Shown piece after piece: positions 26,170 to 35,300 of a DNA stretch of 64,000 nucleotides (position 1 is the first letter of the stretch; each line of letters starts with the position of its first letter). The notes below the pieces were generated by a model, which saw only the letters and a list, made by a program, of their open reading frames with translations, had not been told where the DNA came from and ran no database searches. Where the stretch lies: the NCBI RefSeq assembly GCF_000720475.1, contig NZ_JOAP01000004.1, positions 1-64,000 of the forward strand. The letters run 5' to 3'. The stretch comes from Streptomyces aureocirculatus. Lineage in GTDB: Bacteria; Actinomycetota; Actinomycetes; Streptomycetales; Streptomycetaceae. A program made the translations under genes and the position numbers.

Positions 26170-26739
26170 ATGATTACCTGGCGTCGGCTGACTGAGCGCG
26201 ACTTCCCCTTGTTGCGGTCCTGGCTGGAACAGCCGCACGTGGCCCGTTGGTGGAGCCATGAAACCTCGATCGAGGCGGTGGTACGGGACTTCGGCCCCGC
26301 CGTCAGGGGTGAGGAACCTTCGGAGGACCTTCTCATCCACCTTGACGGCAGCCCGGTCGGCTTGGTCCAGCGTTGCCGCCTGTCCGACTATCCGGAGTAT
26401 CTGGCTGAACTCGCCACCCTGGTAAAGGTGCCTTCGGGGGCAATGACCATCGACTACCTGATCGGTGAGCCGCAGCAGGCAGGCCGAGGACTCGGCCCAC
26501 AGATGATCCACTCGGTCATCCAGGCGACCTGGAACGACCATCCCGATGTCCCATGTGTCCTGGTGCCGGTGTCGGCGGCCAACCGGCCGTCCTGGCGTGC
26601 CCTGGAGAAGGCCGGGCTGCGCCGGATCGCCGAGGGCGACCTGGAGCCGGACAATCCCGTCGACGACCGCGCCCACTACCTCTACCGAATCGATCGCCCG
26701 GCAGAGCCGCATCAGGCCGAAGCCAGAGCCAGTACTTGA
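26170..26739 (+). CDS. GNAT acetyltransferase, aminoglycoside 6'-N-acetyltransferase-like
   Basis: ATG (MITWRRLTERDFPLLRSWL) eight bases after GGAGG. The sequence WLEQPHVARWWSHETSIEAV, IDYLIGEPQQAGRGLGPQMI (acetyl-CoA loop) and VSAANRPSWRALEKAGLRR resembles the AAC(6')-Ib / siderophore-acyl GNAT branch, where HVxxWW is a conserved substrate-side motif. 189 residues, complete. Resistance cannot be inferred; many such proteins acetylate other amines. The basic C-terminal tail (HQAEARAST) is dispensable-looking. Confidence 0.82.
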   Translation: MITWRRLTERDFPLLRSWLEQPHVARWWSHETSIEAVVRDFGPAVRGEEPSEDLLIHLDGSPVGLVQRCRLSDYPEYLAELATLVKVPSGAMTIDYLIGEPQQAGRGLGPQMIHSVIQATWNDHPDVPCVLVPVSAANRPSWRALEKAGLRRIAEGDLEPDNPVDDRAHYLYRIDRPAEPHQAEARAST

Positions 26740-26898
26740 GCGCGTCGATCGTCCGCTCCCGCCCCCCAGTGGCGACGGTCGGCGGGAAAGGGGAGCCGGG
26801 GACGATGTCCAGGCTGCCGCTCGGGGTCGGCGCCGTGCCCGGGACGGCCGCGGCACGCGCTCCGCCGTCCCGGACGACTGCCGGCCAACAGGTCGCGG

Positions 26899-27312
26899 CT
26901 ACTCCGCGTAGGGCTGATCCGTTCCCTGGGCGCTGTAGCCGAGACTCCAGATGTAGCCGTCGGGGTCGGCGAAGGTACCGCCGTACCCGCCCCACGGCAA
27001 AGCTCCGGCAGGCTTGAGGATCTGGGCGCCCGCCTTCTGGGCCTCTGCCATGACCTCGTCGACCCGTGCCTCACTGCGTACGACATAGGTCAGGACCAGC
27101 CCGCTGAAGCCGCTGCCGTCCGCCTCCGTGCCCACCTGCTCGGCCAGGCCCTCGCGGCCGTAGAAGCCGACGGGCGAGGCGCCGTCCGACTCGAAGAACA
27201 CCGAGATGCCGTAATCGTTCTTGATCTTCCAGCCGAGCCCTTCCAGGTAGAACTGCTTGGCCCGGTCCATGTCCCGGACAGCGAGGAGAATCGAGCTGAC
27301 GTGCGCTTTCAT
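26899..27312 (-). CDS. VOC-family (glyoxalase/bleomycin-resistance fold) protein
   Basis: 137 residues with paired beta-alpha-beta-beta-beta modules: VSSILLAVRDMDRAKQFYLE and GLGWKIKNDYGISVFFESDG in the first half, VDEVMAEAQKAGAQILKPAG and GGYGGTFADPDGYIWSLGYS in the second. The DPDGYxWE metal position is DPDGYIWSL here, so the usual terminal Glu is replaced by Ser, which may mean no metal. Divergent from the ECF41 sigma gene with 128 bases between. Confidence 0.85.
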   Translation of the reverse strand: MKAHVSSILLAVRDMDRAKQFYLEGLGWKIKNDYGISVFFESDGASPVGFYGREGLAEQVGTEADGSGFSGLVLTYVVRSEARVDEVMAEAQKAGAQILKPAGALPWGGYGGTFADPDGYIWSLGYSAQGTDQPYAE

Positions 27313-27440
27313 GCCTTGTCTCCAGGTACTTCAGGTGGATGCGCCCGCGGTCGCCGGACCCCGGCCAGGGTCTGGATGTCACATCGGCGCGGGTTCGCCG
27401 GTCAATCGTTATGACAGGAGCGAACAAAGGAATGTGACAG

Positions 27441-28313
27441 ATGGTCGAGCAGGACTGGCTGAGCCAGCGATTCACCGAGCACCACAAACACCTGCACGCG
27501 GTGGCCTACCGGATGCTCGGCTCTGCCAGCGACGCCGATGACGCGGTGCAGGAGGCCTGGCTGCGGGTCACCCGCGCCGACACCGACCAAGTGCAGAACG
27601 CGGGCGGGTGGCTGACCACCATCGTCGCCCGGGTCTGCCTGAACATCCTCGAAGCACGCAGGGCCCGGCGCGAGGAGCCTGCCGGGGCGCTGCCACCCGA
27701 GCCGACCGCAGCGCACCCGAGTACCCGACTGAGCGGCCGGGCCGACCCCGAGGACGAGACGCTGCTGGCCGACTCGGTCGGTGTCGCCCTGATGGTCGTG
27801 CTGGATACGCTGACCCCCGCCGAACGGCTCGCGTTCGTCCTGCACGACGTCTTCGCCGTGTCGTTCGCCGAGATCGGCGCCATCATCGACCGCTCCCCGG
27901 CAGCGGCCCGGCAACTCGCGAGCCGGGCCCGGCGCCAGGTGCAGGGAACGGCCGACGCGTCCGATGCCGCGCGCTCCCCCAAGCGGGAAATCGTCGAGGC
28001 CTTCCTCGCCGCGGCCCGCGGCGGAGACTTCAGCGCGCTGCTGGAACTGCTCGATCCGGACGCCGTGGCCATAGAGATCCGCGGCGCCCACGAGGTGGCG
28101 GCCTTCTTCGCCGGACGCGCTCAGGCCGCCCGACTCGCCCTGGTCGACGGAGTCCCGGCTGCCGTCTGGTCACACCGCGGCCGACCCAAGGCCCTCTTCA
28201 CGTTCACCACCTACGACGGAAAGATCACCCGCATCGCCATCGACACCGACCCGGACCGCCTCCAGGACCTCGACATCATCTTCCTGCCCGCCAAGGAAAA
28301 GGAGCGTCGTTGA
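27441..28313 (+). CDS. ECF41-type RNA polymerase sigma factor with SnoaL-like C-terminal domain
   Basis: Directs RNA polymerase to alternative promoters. Start ATG after AAAGGA. Region 2 reads HHKHLHAVAYRMLGSASDAD then DAVQEAWLRVTRAD; region 4 LTPAERLAFVLHDVFAVSFA then IDRSPAAARQLASRARRQVQ; a SnoaL-like domain follows from VEAFLAAARGGDFSALLELL. In ECF41 proteins this extension controls activity through a DGGGR/K box and an NPDKL box; here LLDPDAVAIEIRGAHEVAAF has lost the DGGG segment and the second box is DPDRL. The gene is flanked by VOC genes rather than the usual oxidoreductase/carboxymuconolactone decarboxylase partner. The next gene overlaps its stop. Confidence 0.9.
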   Translation: MVEQDWLSQRFTEHHKHLHAVAYRMLGSASDADDAVQEAWLRVTRADTDQVQNAGGWLTTIVARVCLNILEARRARREEPAGALPPEPTAAHPSTRLSGRADPEDETLLADSVGVALMVVLDTLTPAERLAFVLHDVFAVSFAEIGAIIDRSPAAARQLASRARRQVQGTADASDAARSPKREIVEAFLAAARGGDFSALLELLDPDAVAIEIRGAHEVAAFFAGRAQAARLALVDGVPAAVWSHRGRPKALFTFTTYDGKITRIAIDTDPDRLQDLDIIFLPAKEKERR

Positions 28314-28744
28314 CCGGCACGGATCTCCGACTCTCGGCCTGCACACTCCCCGTCCACGACCTCGATGAGGCGCTCGCCTTCTACCGTGACGTGCTCGGCT
28401 TCTATCGTGACGTACCCGGCCTCGATGCACGCGATGGCCTCGAAGCGGCGGGAACACAGCGGGTGAGCGTCCGCCCGCCGACGCAGCCGGACGTGCAGAT
28501 CATCCTCGAAGTTCCCAGCACACACCTGAGCCTCCCACAAGCCGACCGGCAGGCGATAGCGGACCTGATGGCCAACGGCCACCTGGGCCGCCTCGGCTTC
28601 ACGACCGACAACTGCGACGCCGCCTTCGAACACATCGAGGCCACCGGTACCGAAGTGATGCAAGAACCCATCAACCAGCCCGACGGCGTCCGCGACTGCG
28701 CCTTCCTCGACCCCTCCGGCAACTTTCTGCGAATCACCCAGTAA
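28310..28744 (+). CDS. VOC-family protein, co-transcribed with the sigma factor
   Basis: TTG start overlaps the sigma-factor TGA (TTGA) and has AAGGAG 7-12 bases upstream, so it is coupled. Sequence: LRLSACTLPVHDLDEALAFY, a duplicated YRDVLGFYRDVPGLD, VQIILEVPSTHLSLPQADRQ, GHLGRLGFTTDNCDAAFEHI and the end DGVRDCAFLDPSGNFLRITQ. 144 residues, one complete VOC unit. The in-frame duplication YRDVLGF/YRDVPG is unusual. As the ECF41 partner it is probably the regulated effector or a sensor, a guess from context. Confidence 0.8.
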   Translation: MTGTDLRLSACTLPVHDLDEALAFYRDVLGFYRDVPGLDARDGLEAAGTQRVSVRPPTQPDVQIILEVPSTHLSLPQADRQAIADLMANGHLGRLGFTTDNCDAAFEHIEATGTEVMQEPINQPDGVRDCAFLDPSGNFLRITQ

Positions 28745-28756
28745 CGGCGGGCAGTT

Positions 28757-29130
28757 GTGCCCCGACGAGAAAAGCGACCGGCCGCCCTCGCTCTGGTGTG
28801 CAACGGCCCGCAGGGCTGCTCCGCATGCGCGCCGACAGTGGCCGGCCTGCTGCGTCGGGCACCGCGGCCGTTCCGGGTCGAGTACGTGGGCCCCGGCACC
28901 GGGACTCCCCTCACCGCGGCCGCTCTGGCCGACGCGCAGCTCTACGTCCAACCCGGCGGCGGCGCCGACCTCGAAGGAACCTGGCGGCACCTGCGCGCCT
29001 CCGCCGGTGCGGTACGCGACTGGGTCCGCGACGGAGGCAGCTACTTGGGCCTGTGCTTCGGCGCTTACCTCGCCGGACGCAACCCACCTGGCCTACGAGT
29101 TGTTCGATGCCACCGCCGGGCGACGATGAA
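28757..29130 (+). pseudogene. BPL_N (biotin-protein-ligase N-terminal, glutamine amidotransferase-like) fragment
   Basis: GTG start, then ALALVCNGPQGCSACAPTVA, DAQLYVQPGGGADLEGTWRH and VRDWVRDGGSYLGLCFGAYL-AG. The GxxxGxCxGAYxAG nucleophile elbow (Cys in LCFGAY) is characteristic of BPL_N proteins, which should run to about 230 residues. Sense breaks after LAGRNP: the other frame then reads HLAYELFDATAGRR and stops, apparently the tail of a different protein. So this is a deletion fusion. Confidence 0.65.
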
Positions 29131-29285
29131 TGACGGTGCCGGTGCCGTCCCGTCCGGTCAAACGCCCTGGTGCTGTCCGAGACGCCGGCGAGCACGACGC
29201 GGCAACCCTGTGCGAGGCGGTACGGGAGAAGGCGCAGGGAGCGGTGGATACGCGGCAAGGCCGTCCTGCTGACCGGAGGAGCACG

Positions 29286-29720
29286 ATGAACGTCACCGAG
29301 TTCGCCGCCGCCCAGTGGACACGCGCCACCGGCGCCGGAGGCAAGACCAATGGCGGCCCGGTGGTTCCACCTCGCCACCCTGGCCCCGTACGCGGAAGCG
29401 GAACTCGCTGCCTCCGAGGCGGACCGGGCCTTGAGCAGGGCCCTCGCCGCGCTGGAGCCCGGTGCGCGGCGGTGCGCGGCGGTGCGCGGCGAGGGGTTCA
29501 CCGGCTGGCTGCGCGGCCCGTCCGACGCGCCGGGGACCGTGGTCGGGCTCGCCGGGCTCGCCGGGCTGAGTCTGGGCGGCTCCATCGCCGCCCGGGCCGC
29601 AGCGCTCGAACCGCGCGTGGCGGCGGTCGCCACCGCCAGCGGTCCCTTCCGACTCGACTGGGATGAACTGCCCCCGCCGGTGCGGGACATCATGGCCGGG
29701 CGTGCCGGCGGACCGGTCCC
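29286..29720 (+). pseudogene. alpha/beta hydrolase (esterase) with frameshift and internal deletion
   Basis: ATG (MNVTEFAAAQW) follows CGGAGGAGCACG, an intact start. The frame then changes near 29340 to ARWFHLATLAPYAEAELAAS and GEGFTGWLRGPSDAPGTVV, jumps to GLSLGGSIAARAAALEPRV (nucleophile elbow G-L-S-L-G-G) and FRLDWDELPPPVRDIMAGR. The stretch between the first strand and the elbow, normally about 70 residues, is gone. Three tandem 10-bp units (GGTGCGCGGC, 29461-29490) add residues and may have helped the shift. Confidence 0.6.
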
Positions 29721-29724
29721 AACG

Positions 29725-29930
29725 CCTCGGGCATCGCGGCCGATGTCACCGACCTCAGCGCGGTGGACGCGCTGAGGGAGACCGCCAAGGTCCGGTACGG
29801 CCGCTTGGACGGCCTCTTCGCAAAACGCGGGCACCGGCACCTTCCTGCCGTTCGAGAACAGCACCGTGCCGGGCTTCGACCACAGCATCGACGTCACCTT
29901 CGCGTATTCGTCGACCGGCGGTCGCCAGCC
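29725..29930 (+). pseudogene. short-chain dehydrogenase (SDR) fragment
   Basis: SGIAADVTDLSAVDALRETA then YGRLDGLFA, an extra A in TTCGCAAAACGCGGG, and in the next frame NAGTGTFLPFENSTVPGFDH. DVTD and the NAG motif are the cofactor signatures of classical SDRs. The TGxxxGIG start and YxxxK site are missing. It is directly fused to the hydrolase relic, so this 1.2 kb is a string of deletion products. Confidence 0.65.
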
Positions 29931-30463
29931 CGCTGGAGACGGAGTTGGCCGATCTCCGCAGCGTTCTTCATCAGTTCGGCGTTCACCCAGGCGACCATGT
30001 GCGCAACGGTGTGTCGAGGGTCGTTCTGCCACGGGAAGGGGGCGGTGGAGTCCAGGTCGGCGCCGGTGAACCGGTCCAGTGCCTCCAGCCACTCCGTACG
30101 AAGTCCTCGCAGCCACTCGACAGTCGGCTCGCCCGCACCCGGCCAGGTGATGTCACTGCGCTCCCGAGGCGCTCTGCCATGAGCGTGGTCGACGGCCACG
30201 CTCCACCACCAGCCGATGTGCCAGCTCAACCAGCCGATTGTCGGCACAGGAACGGGCTCGGGCTCACTCTCCGCCCAGTCCGGCACCCACGTTCCGTCGT
30301 CGGCCTGGCGTACCGTCCAGCAGCTTGCGGCGGGCTCCCACAGGAAGTCGTCGGCTTCGAGCCTCTCCAGGTGGTACTCGAACAGCGCCCAGGTCAGGTC
30401 GAATTGCCAGCGCAGCAGGTCGAGGGCGTACCGAGGGGCGGATTCGTTACTCGAGGCAGTCAC
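29894..30463 (-). CDS. DinB-family protein
   Basis: Four-helix-bundle metalloenzyme-like protein of the DinB/YfiT superfamily, whose characterised members are thiol (bacillithiol, mycothiol) transferases. GTG (VTASSNESAPRYALDLLRW) is preceded by GAGGG; an ATG seven codons upstream is possible. Metal-ligand region: IGWLSWHIGWWWSVAVDHAH (first His), and the distal TVAHMVAWVNAELMKNAAEI. 189 residues. Its 3' end overlaps the SDR relic on the other strand, so the end may have been changed by rearrangement (tail GDRRSTNTRR). Confidence 0.8.
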   Translation of the reverse strand: MTASSNESAPRYALDLLRWQFDLTWALFEYHLERLEADDFLWEPAASCWTVRQADDGTWVPDWAESEPEPVPVPTIGWLSWHIGWWWSVAVDHAHGRAPRERSDITWPGAGEPTVEWLRGLRTEWLEALDRFTGADLDSTAPFPWQNDPRHTVAHMVAWVNAELMKNAAEIGQLRLQRAGDRRSTNTRR

Positions 30464-30864
30464 TCGCCGACCCTCGCACGTCATCGATGCCTTGGGAATC
30501 GAGTATCTGACGGCACGGTAGCTCAACCGCTCCCTCCCCCGTGCGCGCCGAGGCGACGAGACGCGCCCTGGCGACGGCACGCGCCTGACGCCACGTCAGG
30601 CGTCGACCTGACCTGAACACCCTGTTTGCTTTCGATTTGATCACTTGAAGTGCAAAACATGATCAAATATGAAACCGGAAGGTCATGTTATGTCGCATAT
30701 GACGAAGAATCTCCGTTCAGTGACCGTGTGGCGGCTAAATACAGTCCTCTCCTGGTTCCCGTCCTCAGGGAACTCTCATGTTCGCGTCGGGTAGGGGGCT
30801 GCGCGGTGGCGCGCCCGCCCCACACCGCGACGCGCCAACGGACGAGGAAAGCAAGGAGATTCCA
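30464..30864. other. AT-rich intergenic region before the secreted-protein operon
   Basis: About 130 bases (30620-30750) are markedly AT-rich for this genome and contain nested palindromes (listed separately) and GTCAT-N12-ATGAC near 30692-30713. No coding sequence is convincing. The rest is the leader of the operon. Confidence 0.55.
30635..30668. promoter_or_regulatory. nested palindromic operator candidate
   Basis: Perfect 9-bp arms ATTTGATCA / TGATCAAAT separated by 16 bases; the left arm overlaps a second perfect palindrome CACTTGAAGTG (30642-30652). The element is about 200 bases upstream of the first secreted protein and looks like a binding site for a dimeric regulator. Confidence 0.55.
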
Positions 30865-31359
30865 ATGCCCGTAGACACGGGTTCACGTAAAGTCCGCCTA
30901 GGGATCGCGGCCATGGCCGGGCTTGCGGCGGCCGTACTGATCACGTCTCCGGCGGCAGCCGGTGAGACCGACAACCTGTACAGCGCGGAGGCGTGCAAGA
31001 GCCCGGGCGTCTCGAAGTTCAAGTTCCACATCTGGTACAACTCCGGGCAGAACGGCTCGTACCGCAACATCGGCTACAGCATCTACGACTTCAACGACGC
31101 CCCGGACGGAGTGGTGGGTGCGCACTCGGCGCTCACCTTCTGTGTCAAGAACGGTGCGAGCGCCCCCTGGCCGGGATCCGGACTGAAGGTCAAGAACAAC
31201 GGCGCGGCGGGCGAGAACGAGCACCACAAGTACAAGGCCCGGGTGTACGTCAACAGCGGATACAAGGGCGCGCAGGACGTGATGGCTCCGTACCAGCACA
31301 TCGACCGGTTCCGGCACGTCTACAACAACAACGCCTCGTTCAAGTGGTCCAGCAAGTGA
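30865..31359 (+). CDS. secreted hypothetical protein, 164 residues
   Basis: ATG follows AAGGAGATTCCA. A Sec signal peptide (GSRKVRLGIAAMAGLAAAVL, cleavage probably after SPAAAG near residue 32) precedes an aromatic/Asn-rich domain: FKFHIWYNSGQNGSYRNIGY, GAHSALTFCVKNGASAPWPG and HKYKARVYVNSGYKGAQDVM. Two Cys in the mature part (EACKSPG, TFCVKNG) could form one disulphide. I do not recognise the family; it looks like a small beta-sandwich. First gene of a three-gene secreted operon, 26 bases before the next start. Confidence 0.75.
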   Translation: MPVDTGSRKVRLGIAAMAGLAAAVLITSPAAAGETDNLYSAEACKSPGVSKFKFHIWYNSGQNGSYRNIGYSIYDFNDAPDGVVGAHSALTFCVKNGASAPWPGSGLKVKNNGAAGENEHHKYKARVYVNSGYKGAQDVMAPYQHIDRFRHVYNNNASFKWSSK

Positions 31360-31385
31360 CCGGGCAGCAGAAGGGAACAACGAGG

Positions 31386-32273
31386 ATGCGGCTGACGGCC
31401 AAGGCAGCGGTTCCGGTCACGGCTCTCGTGCTCGCGGCCGGGGCGGGCGCCGCCTACTACACCTCCGTGGGTACGGAGAAGGGCAGCGGCGCCGACTCCG
31501 GCACGTACCAGGTCGCCGCTCCGGGCAAGGTCGCGCAGGCTTATGTGGGCTCCCCGGACGACCCGGCGACCTGGCGCCTGCCCACCGAGGCGTACATGCC
31601 CACCGCGACCCAGGCGCGCGTGGTGACCCAGTCCCGGGACCGGCTGCTCGACCAGTGCATGAGCGCGGCGGGCTACGACGCCTGGAAGCCGGCTCCCGAC
31701 CTGCCCGAGATCGGTGGCAAGACGCTCACCGACTGGCGCTACGGCGTCCACGACGCCCGGCTCTCCGCCGAGCGCGGCTACCACCCCGCCGAGGGCGAGC
31801 AGGAGGCGTACGACAAGGCGATGGAAGCCGGGGCGGTGGATGAGTCCGGTGCCGACGACGCCACGCTGCGGGGCTGTGTGGAGAAGGTGGACGGGAAGGT
31901 CCCCGACACGACACCGCCGGCCATCGTCCAGGAGATCAGCGGCAAGTCGTTCCTGAAGTCCCAGAAGGCGCCCGAGGTCGTCGATGTCTTCGCCAAGTGG
32001 TCGTCCTGCATGAAGGACAAGGGCCACGGCGGGTACAAGCGGCCGCTCGACGCCAGCGACGACCCCCGCTTCACTGACCCCGACAAGGTGACGGACCAGG
32101 AGATCGCGACGGCCAAGGACGACATCGCCTGCCGCGACACCTACGACGTGGCCCGCACGTGGTTCGACGCCGAGTCGAAGATCCAGCGGGACGAGATAGC
32201 CAAGCACTTGAAGGACTTCGACAAGGCGGCCGCGGCGACCCGGGAAGCGGTCGCCAAGGCGAAGGAAGCCTGA
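31386..32273 (+). CDS. secreted hypothetical protein with four conserved-type cysteines
   Basis: ATG immediately after GAACAACGAGG. N-terminal hydrophobic segment (AAVPVTALVLAAGAGAAYYT) serves as signal peptide or anchor; there is no lipobox Cys. The mature part has four Cys in short motifs: RLLDQCMSAAGYDAW, ATLRGCVEKVDG, FAKWSSCMKDKGHGG and KDDIACRDTYDVAR, a pattern seen in extracellular Streptomyces proteins of unknown function where CMxxxG(Y/F) repeats pair by disulphides. The C-terminus is a charged helix (DFDKAAAATREAVAKAKEA). 295 residues. Function unknown. Confidence 0.75.
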   Translation: MRLTAKAAVPVTALVLAAGAGAAYYTSVGTEKGSGADSGTYQVAAPGKVAQAYVGSPDDPATWRLPTEAYMPTATQARVVTQSRDRLLDQCMSAAGYDAWKPAPDLPEIGGKTLTDWRYGVHDARLSAERGYHPAEGEQEAYDKAMEAGAVDESGADDATLRGCVEKVDGKVPDTTPPAIVQEISGKSFLKSQKAPEVVDVFAKWSSCMKDKGHGGYKRPLDASDDPRFTDPDKVTDQEIATAKDDIACRDTYDVARTWFDAESKIQRDEIAKHLKDFDKAAAATREAVAKAKEA

Positions 32274-32310
32274 CCGGGTCCCGCTCCACTTCACCACTGC
32301 AAGGAACGTT

Positions 32311-35300
32311 TTGATACGCCGTCATCGCGTGTCGAGCCGTCTGCGCACACCTCTGCTCGTCACCACGGCCATGTTGGTCGCGAGCGGGCCCATGGTGTCG
32401 CAGGCACTCGCCGCAGAATCCCCACTGCCCACCCCCGCCTCCGCCAAGGAGGCGGAGACCGGACCGCAGTCCCCCGGCAGACCCGGCTCGAACCGTGTCA
32501 CGAACCCGGACGCCAACCTCGGCAAGGACTGGAAGAAGAGCCAGGACCGGGCCGTCACCGCCGCCGCCGACGCGGACGGCCTGCGTATCCTCACCGCCGA
32601 GTCGAGCAAGGCGTACGACTGGAAGACGGCCGCAGTCCTCAGCGAGCCGGGGATCCCGGCCGACTCGTGGATCGGCAACCAGTGCGTCATGGACGACTCC
32701 CATGTCGCCGCCGTGTACGCCCCGCGCGCCTTCACGAACAAGCCCGGCCTGATGCAGGGCGGCGCGTTCACGGCCATCGTGAACACCAGGACGGGTGCGG
32801 TGACGAAGCTGCCGTTCACCGCCACGCTCGCCTACTTCGACCCCACCTGCAACACCACCACGCACACCGCCGCCTTCACCCAGTACCGCGACATGAACGA
32901 CGCGTCGCAGGTGAAGACGCGGGTGATCACGGTGGACACCGCCGGGAAGACGGTCGCGAAGACCGGTGAGCTGCGCGGGCAGGTGTCGTCGGCGGCCCCG
33001 GTCAAGGACGGTGTCGTCGCCGGTCTCGGCCGCGACCTCGTGCACGTCAGCGACAAGGGCAAGGTGCGCAAGCTCGCCCAGGGCGACAGCATCCCCTTCG
33101 ACATCCGCCCCCTGACGGGCGACCGGATCGGCTTCGTGGACCGCAAGGGCACCAAGACGGCGCAGGCGAAGGTGTACGACGGCCACACCAGGCCGCGCAC
33201 CGTCGCCACCGGACGCCTCGGCGACCTCGATCTGGCGCCCGGCGCACAGGGCCGCGCCTTCCTCACCGGCGACGCCAAGGACGTCAAGGTGGCGGGGAGC
33301 GGCATCACGAAGATCGACGCGCCTGCCGACACCAGCGTCTCCTCTCACGGCCGCCTGGCCGTCGAACCGGTCCTCACCCCCGGCGTCCGCGCCGGTCTCA
33401 CCCGTATCAAGGCTGCGGGGAAGGGCTTCGACAAGGCCGAGGAGCCCGAGGCCGGAGTGCGGTCCCGTACTGGCAAGGCCCCCGGGACGGCCGACGACTC
33501 CGCGATCAAGGTGACGTCGACCGCCACCACGACCGGCAGGAAGGTCGCGCAGCACGTCGCCCCGGCGCAGCCGGGCACGGGCAGCGGCCTCTCCCCGGCC
33601 CTGACCGGCGGCGCCACACCACGCACGCTGACCCGCGCGGCCGCGCCCGCCCCCTCGCCCGTCTCCCACGACCCCCGCGACACCGACCGCTGGTGCTCCG
33701 TCTCCCGCAACGACATGAACGCGCAGGCACTCCAGCCGACGCCGAACCAGGTCGAGTGGGCCGTGGACATGGCCGTACGCGGCGAGCTGCGCGGCAAGTG
33801 GCTGCGCCAGGGCGGTTACCGCAGCCAGGCCGGGCTCGGCACGATCGACCCGCAGGGGCTTTTCCCGCGGCCGACGCTGAACGGCGGCGGGCACATCCCC
33901 GCCAACGTCCTGCTCGGGATCATGGCGCAGGAGTCCAACCTGTGGCAGGCCGAGAACGGCGCGGTCCCCGGGCAGATGGGCAGCCCGCTGGCCGCCGTGG
34001 ACGGCTACTACGGTCACAACGCCAAGGACACCCTCTTCGGCTACTGGCGCATCAACTGGAAGAAGTCCGACTGCGGTTACGGCGTCGGTCAGGTCACCGA
34101 CGGCATGCGCCTGTCGGGGCACGAGAAGGAGGACGAGACGAGCAGCACCGACCCCAAGGTGCAGAAGCTCCTCGCGATCGACTACGCCTCCAACGTCGCC
34201 GCCTCGATGAAGATCCTGGCCGACAAGTGGAACGAGGTCCACACCAAGGGACAGACGATCACGGTCAACAATGACGACCCGTCCCGTGTGGAGAACTGGT
34301 TCACCGCGGCCTGGAACTACAACCTCGGTTTCAACCCCACGTCGGAGGCCCAGAAGCACGGCGGGCACTGGGGCCTCGGCTGGTACAACAACCCGGCGAA
34401 CCCCATGTACAAGAAGGGTGCCTGGGACCACCCGTTCATGGATGTCAGCTTGAACGCGAACAACATCCGGGACGCGGCGAACCCGCAGAACTGGCCGTAT
34501 GAGGAGAAGGTCCTCGGCTGGGCCGCCTGGTCCATGGACACCGGCCTCTCCTACGGCACGGACGGCCGTCAGGACTGGCCGGGCGAGTCCGGGTTCGCAT
34601 CGGCCGGTTTCCGTCCTGCCTGGTGGAACTCCACTGCTGCCCGTTCCCGGGTCAGCCCACCGCTGGATGCCTTCTGCAACAAGAAGAACGGTTGCGACAC
34701 GTCCAGCCCTCCGGACTGCCCGGACGCGAAGTGCTACGAGAAGTACTGGTGGAACCAGGAGAACGTGACGTGGAAGTCCGACTGCGCCCAGACGTGTGGT
34801 AACGAGGACATCAAGTACAAGACTCTGATCGCCGAGCCCGGCCGCGGCCACCGGCTGAAGTACGGTGAGCCGGTGTGCGACGCCGCACCGAAGAACGCCG
34901 AGGTCGTCGCATCCGTCCCCAGCGGCACGGAGACCTGGTCGTCGTGCGGCAAGGCGAAGTCAAAGGGCAAGTTCCAGTTCACCTTCTACCCCGACGGGGA
35001 CGGGCACTACGAGGCGAAGGCCGATCTGCATTCGATCGGCGGCGGCCACGGTGGCCACTTCTGGTACACCCACACCCGCGATGAGGAGTCTCACCTCGGC
35101 GGGCCCGGCAACCGGATGACGATCGACGGCAAGTGGACGCTCGGTCACAAGCTCGACTGGGCGCGCGTGCTTGTGCACCTGCCCGACACCGGCGCGCAGA
35201 CCCGGCAGGCCGCCTACGTCGTCCGCAACTCCGACTCCAAGAGCCCGAAGCGCCACGTGCTCCAGCGCGCCGGCGGCTGGGTGAGCCTCGGGGCGTTCCA

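Noticed and set aside
30650..30874. Small plus-strand frame starting MQNMIKYETG
   Set aside because: Overlaps the palindromic regulatory region and the leader of the secreted operon, with no ribosome site and no family.
32071..34851. 926-codon open frame on the minus strand
   Set aside because: Antisense shadow of the 1345-residue secreted protein; composition is Val/Gly/Arg-rich with no domain.
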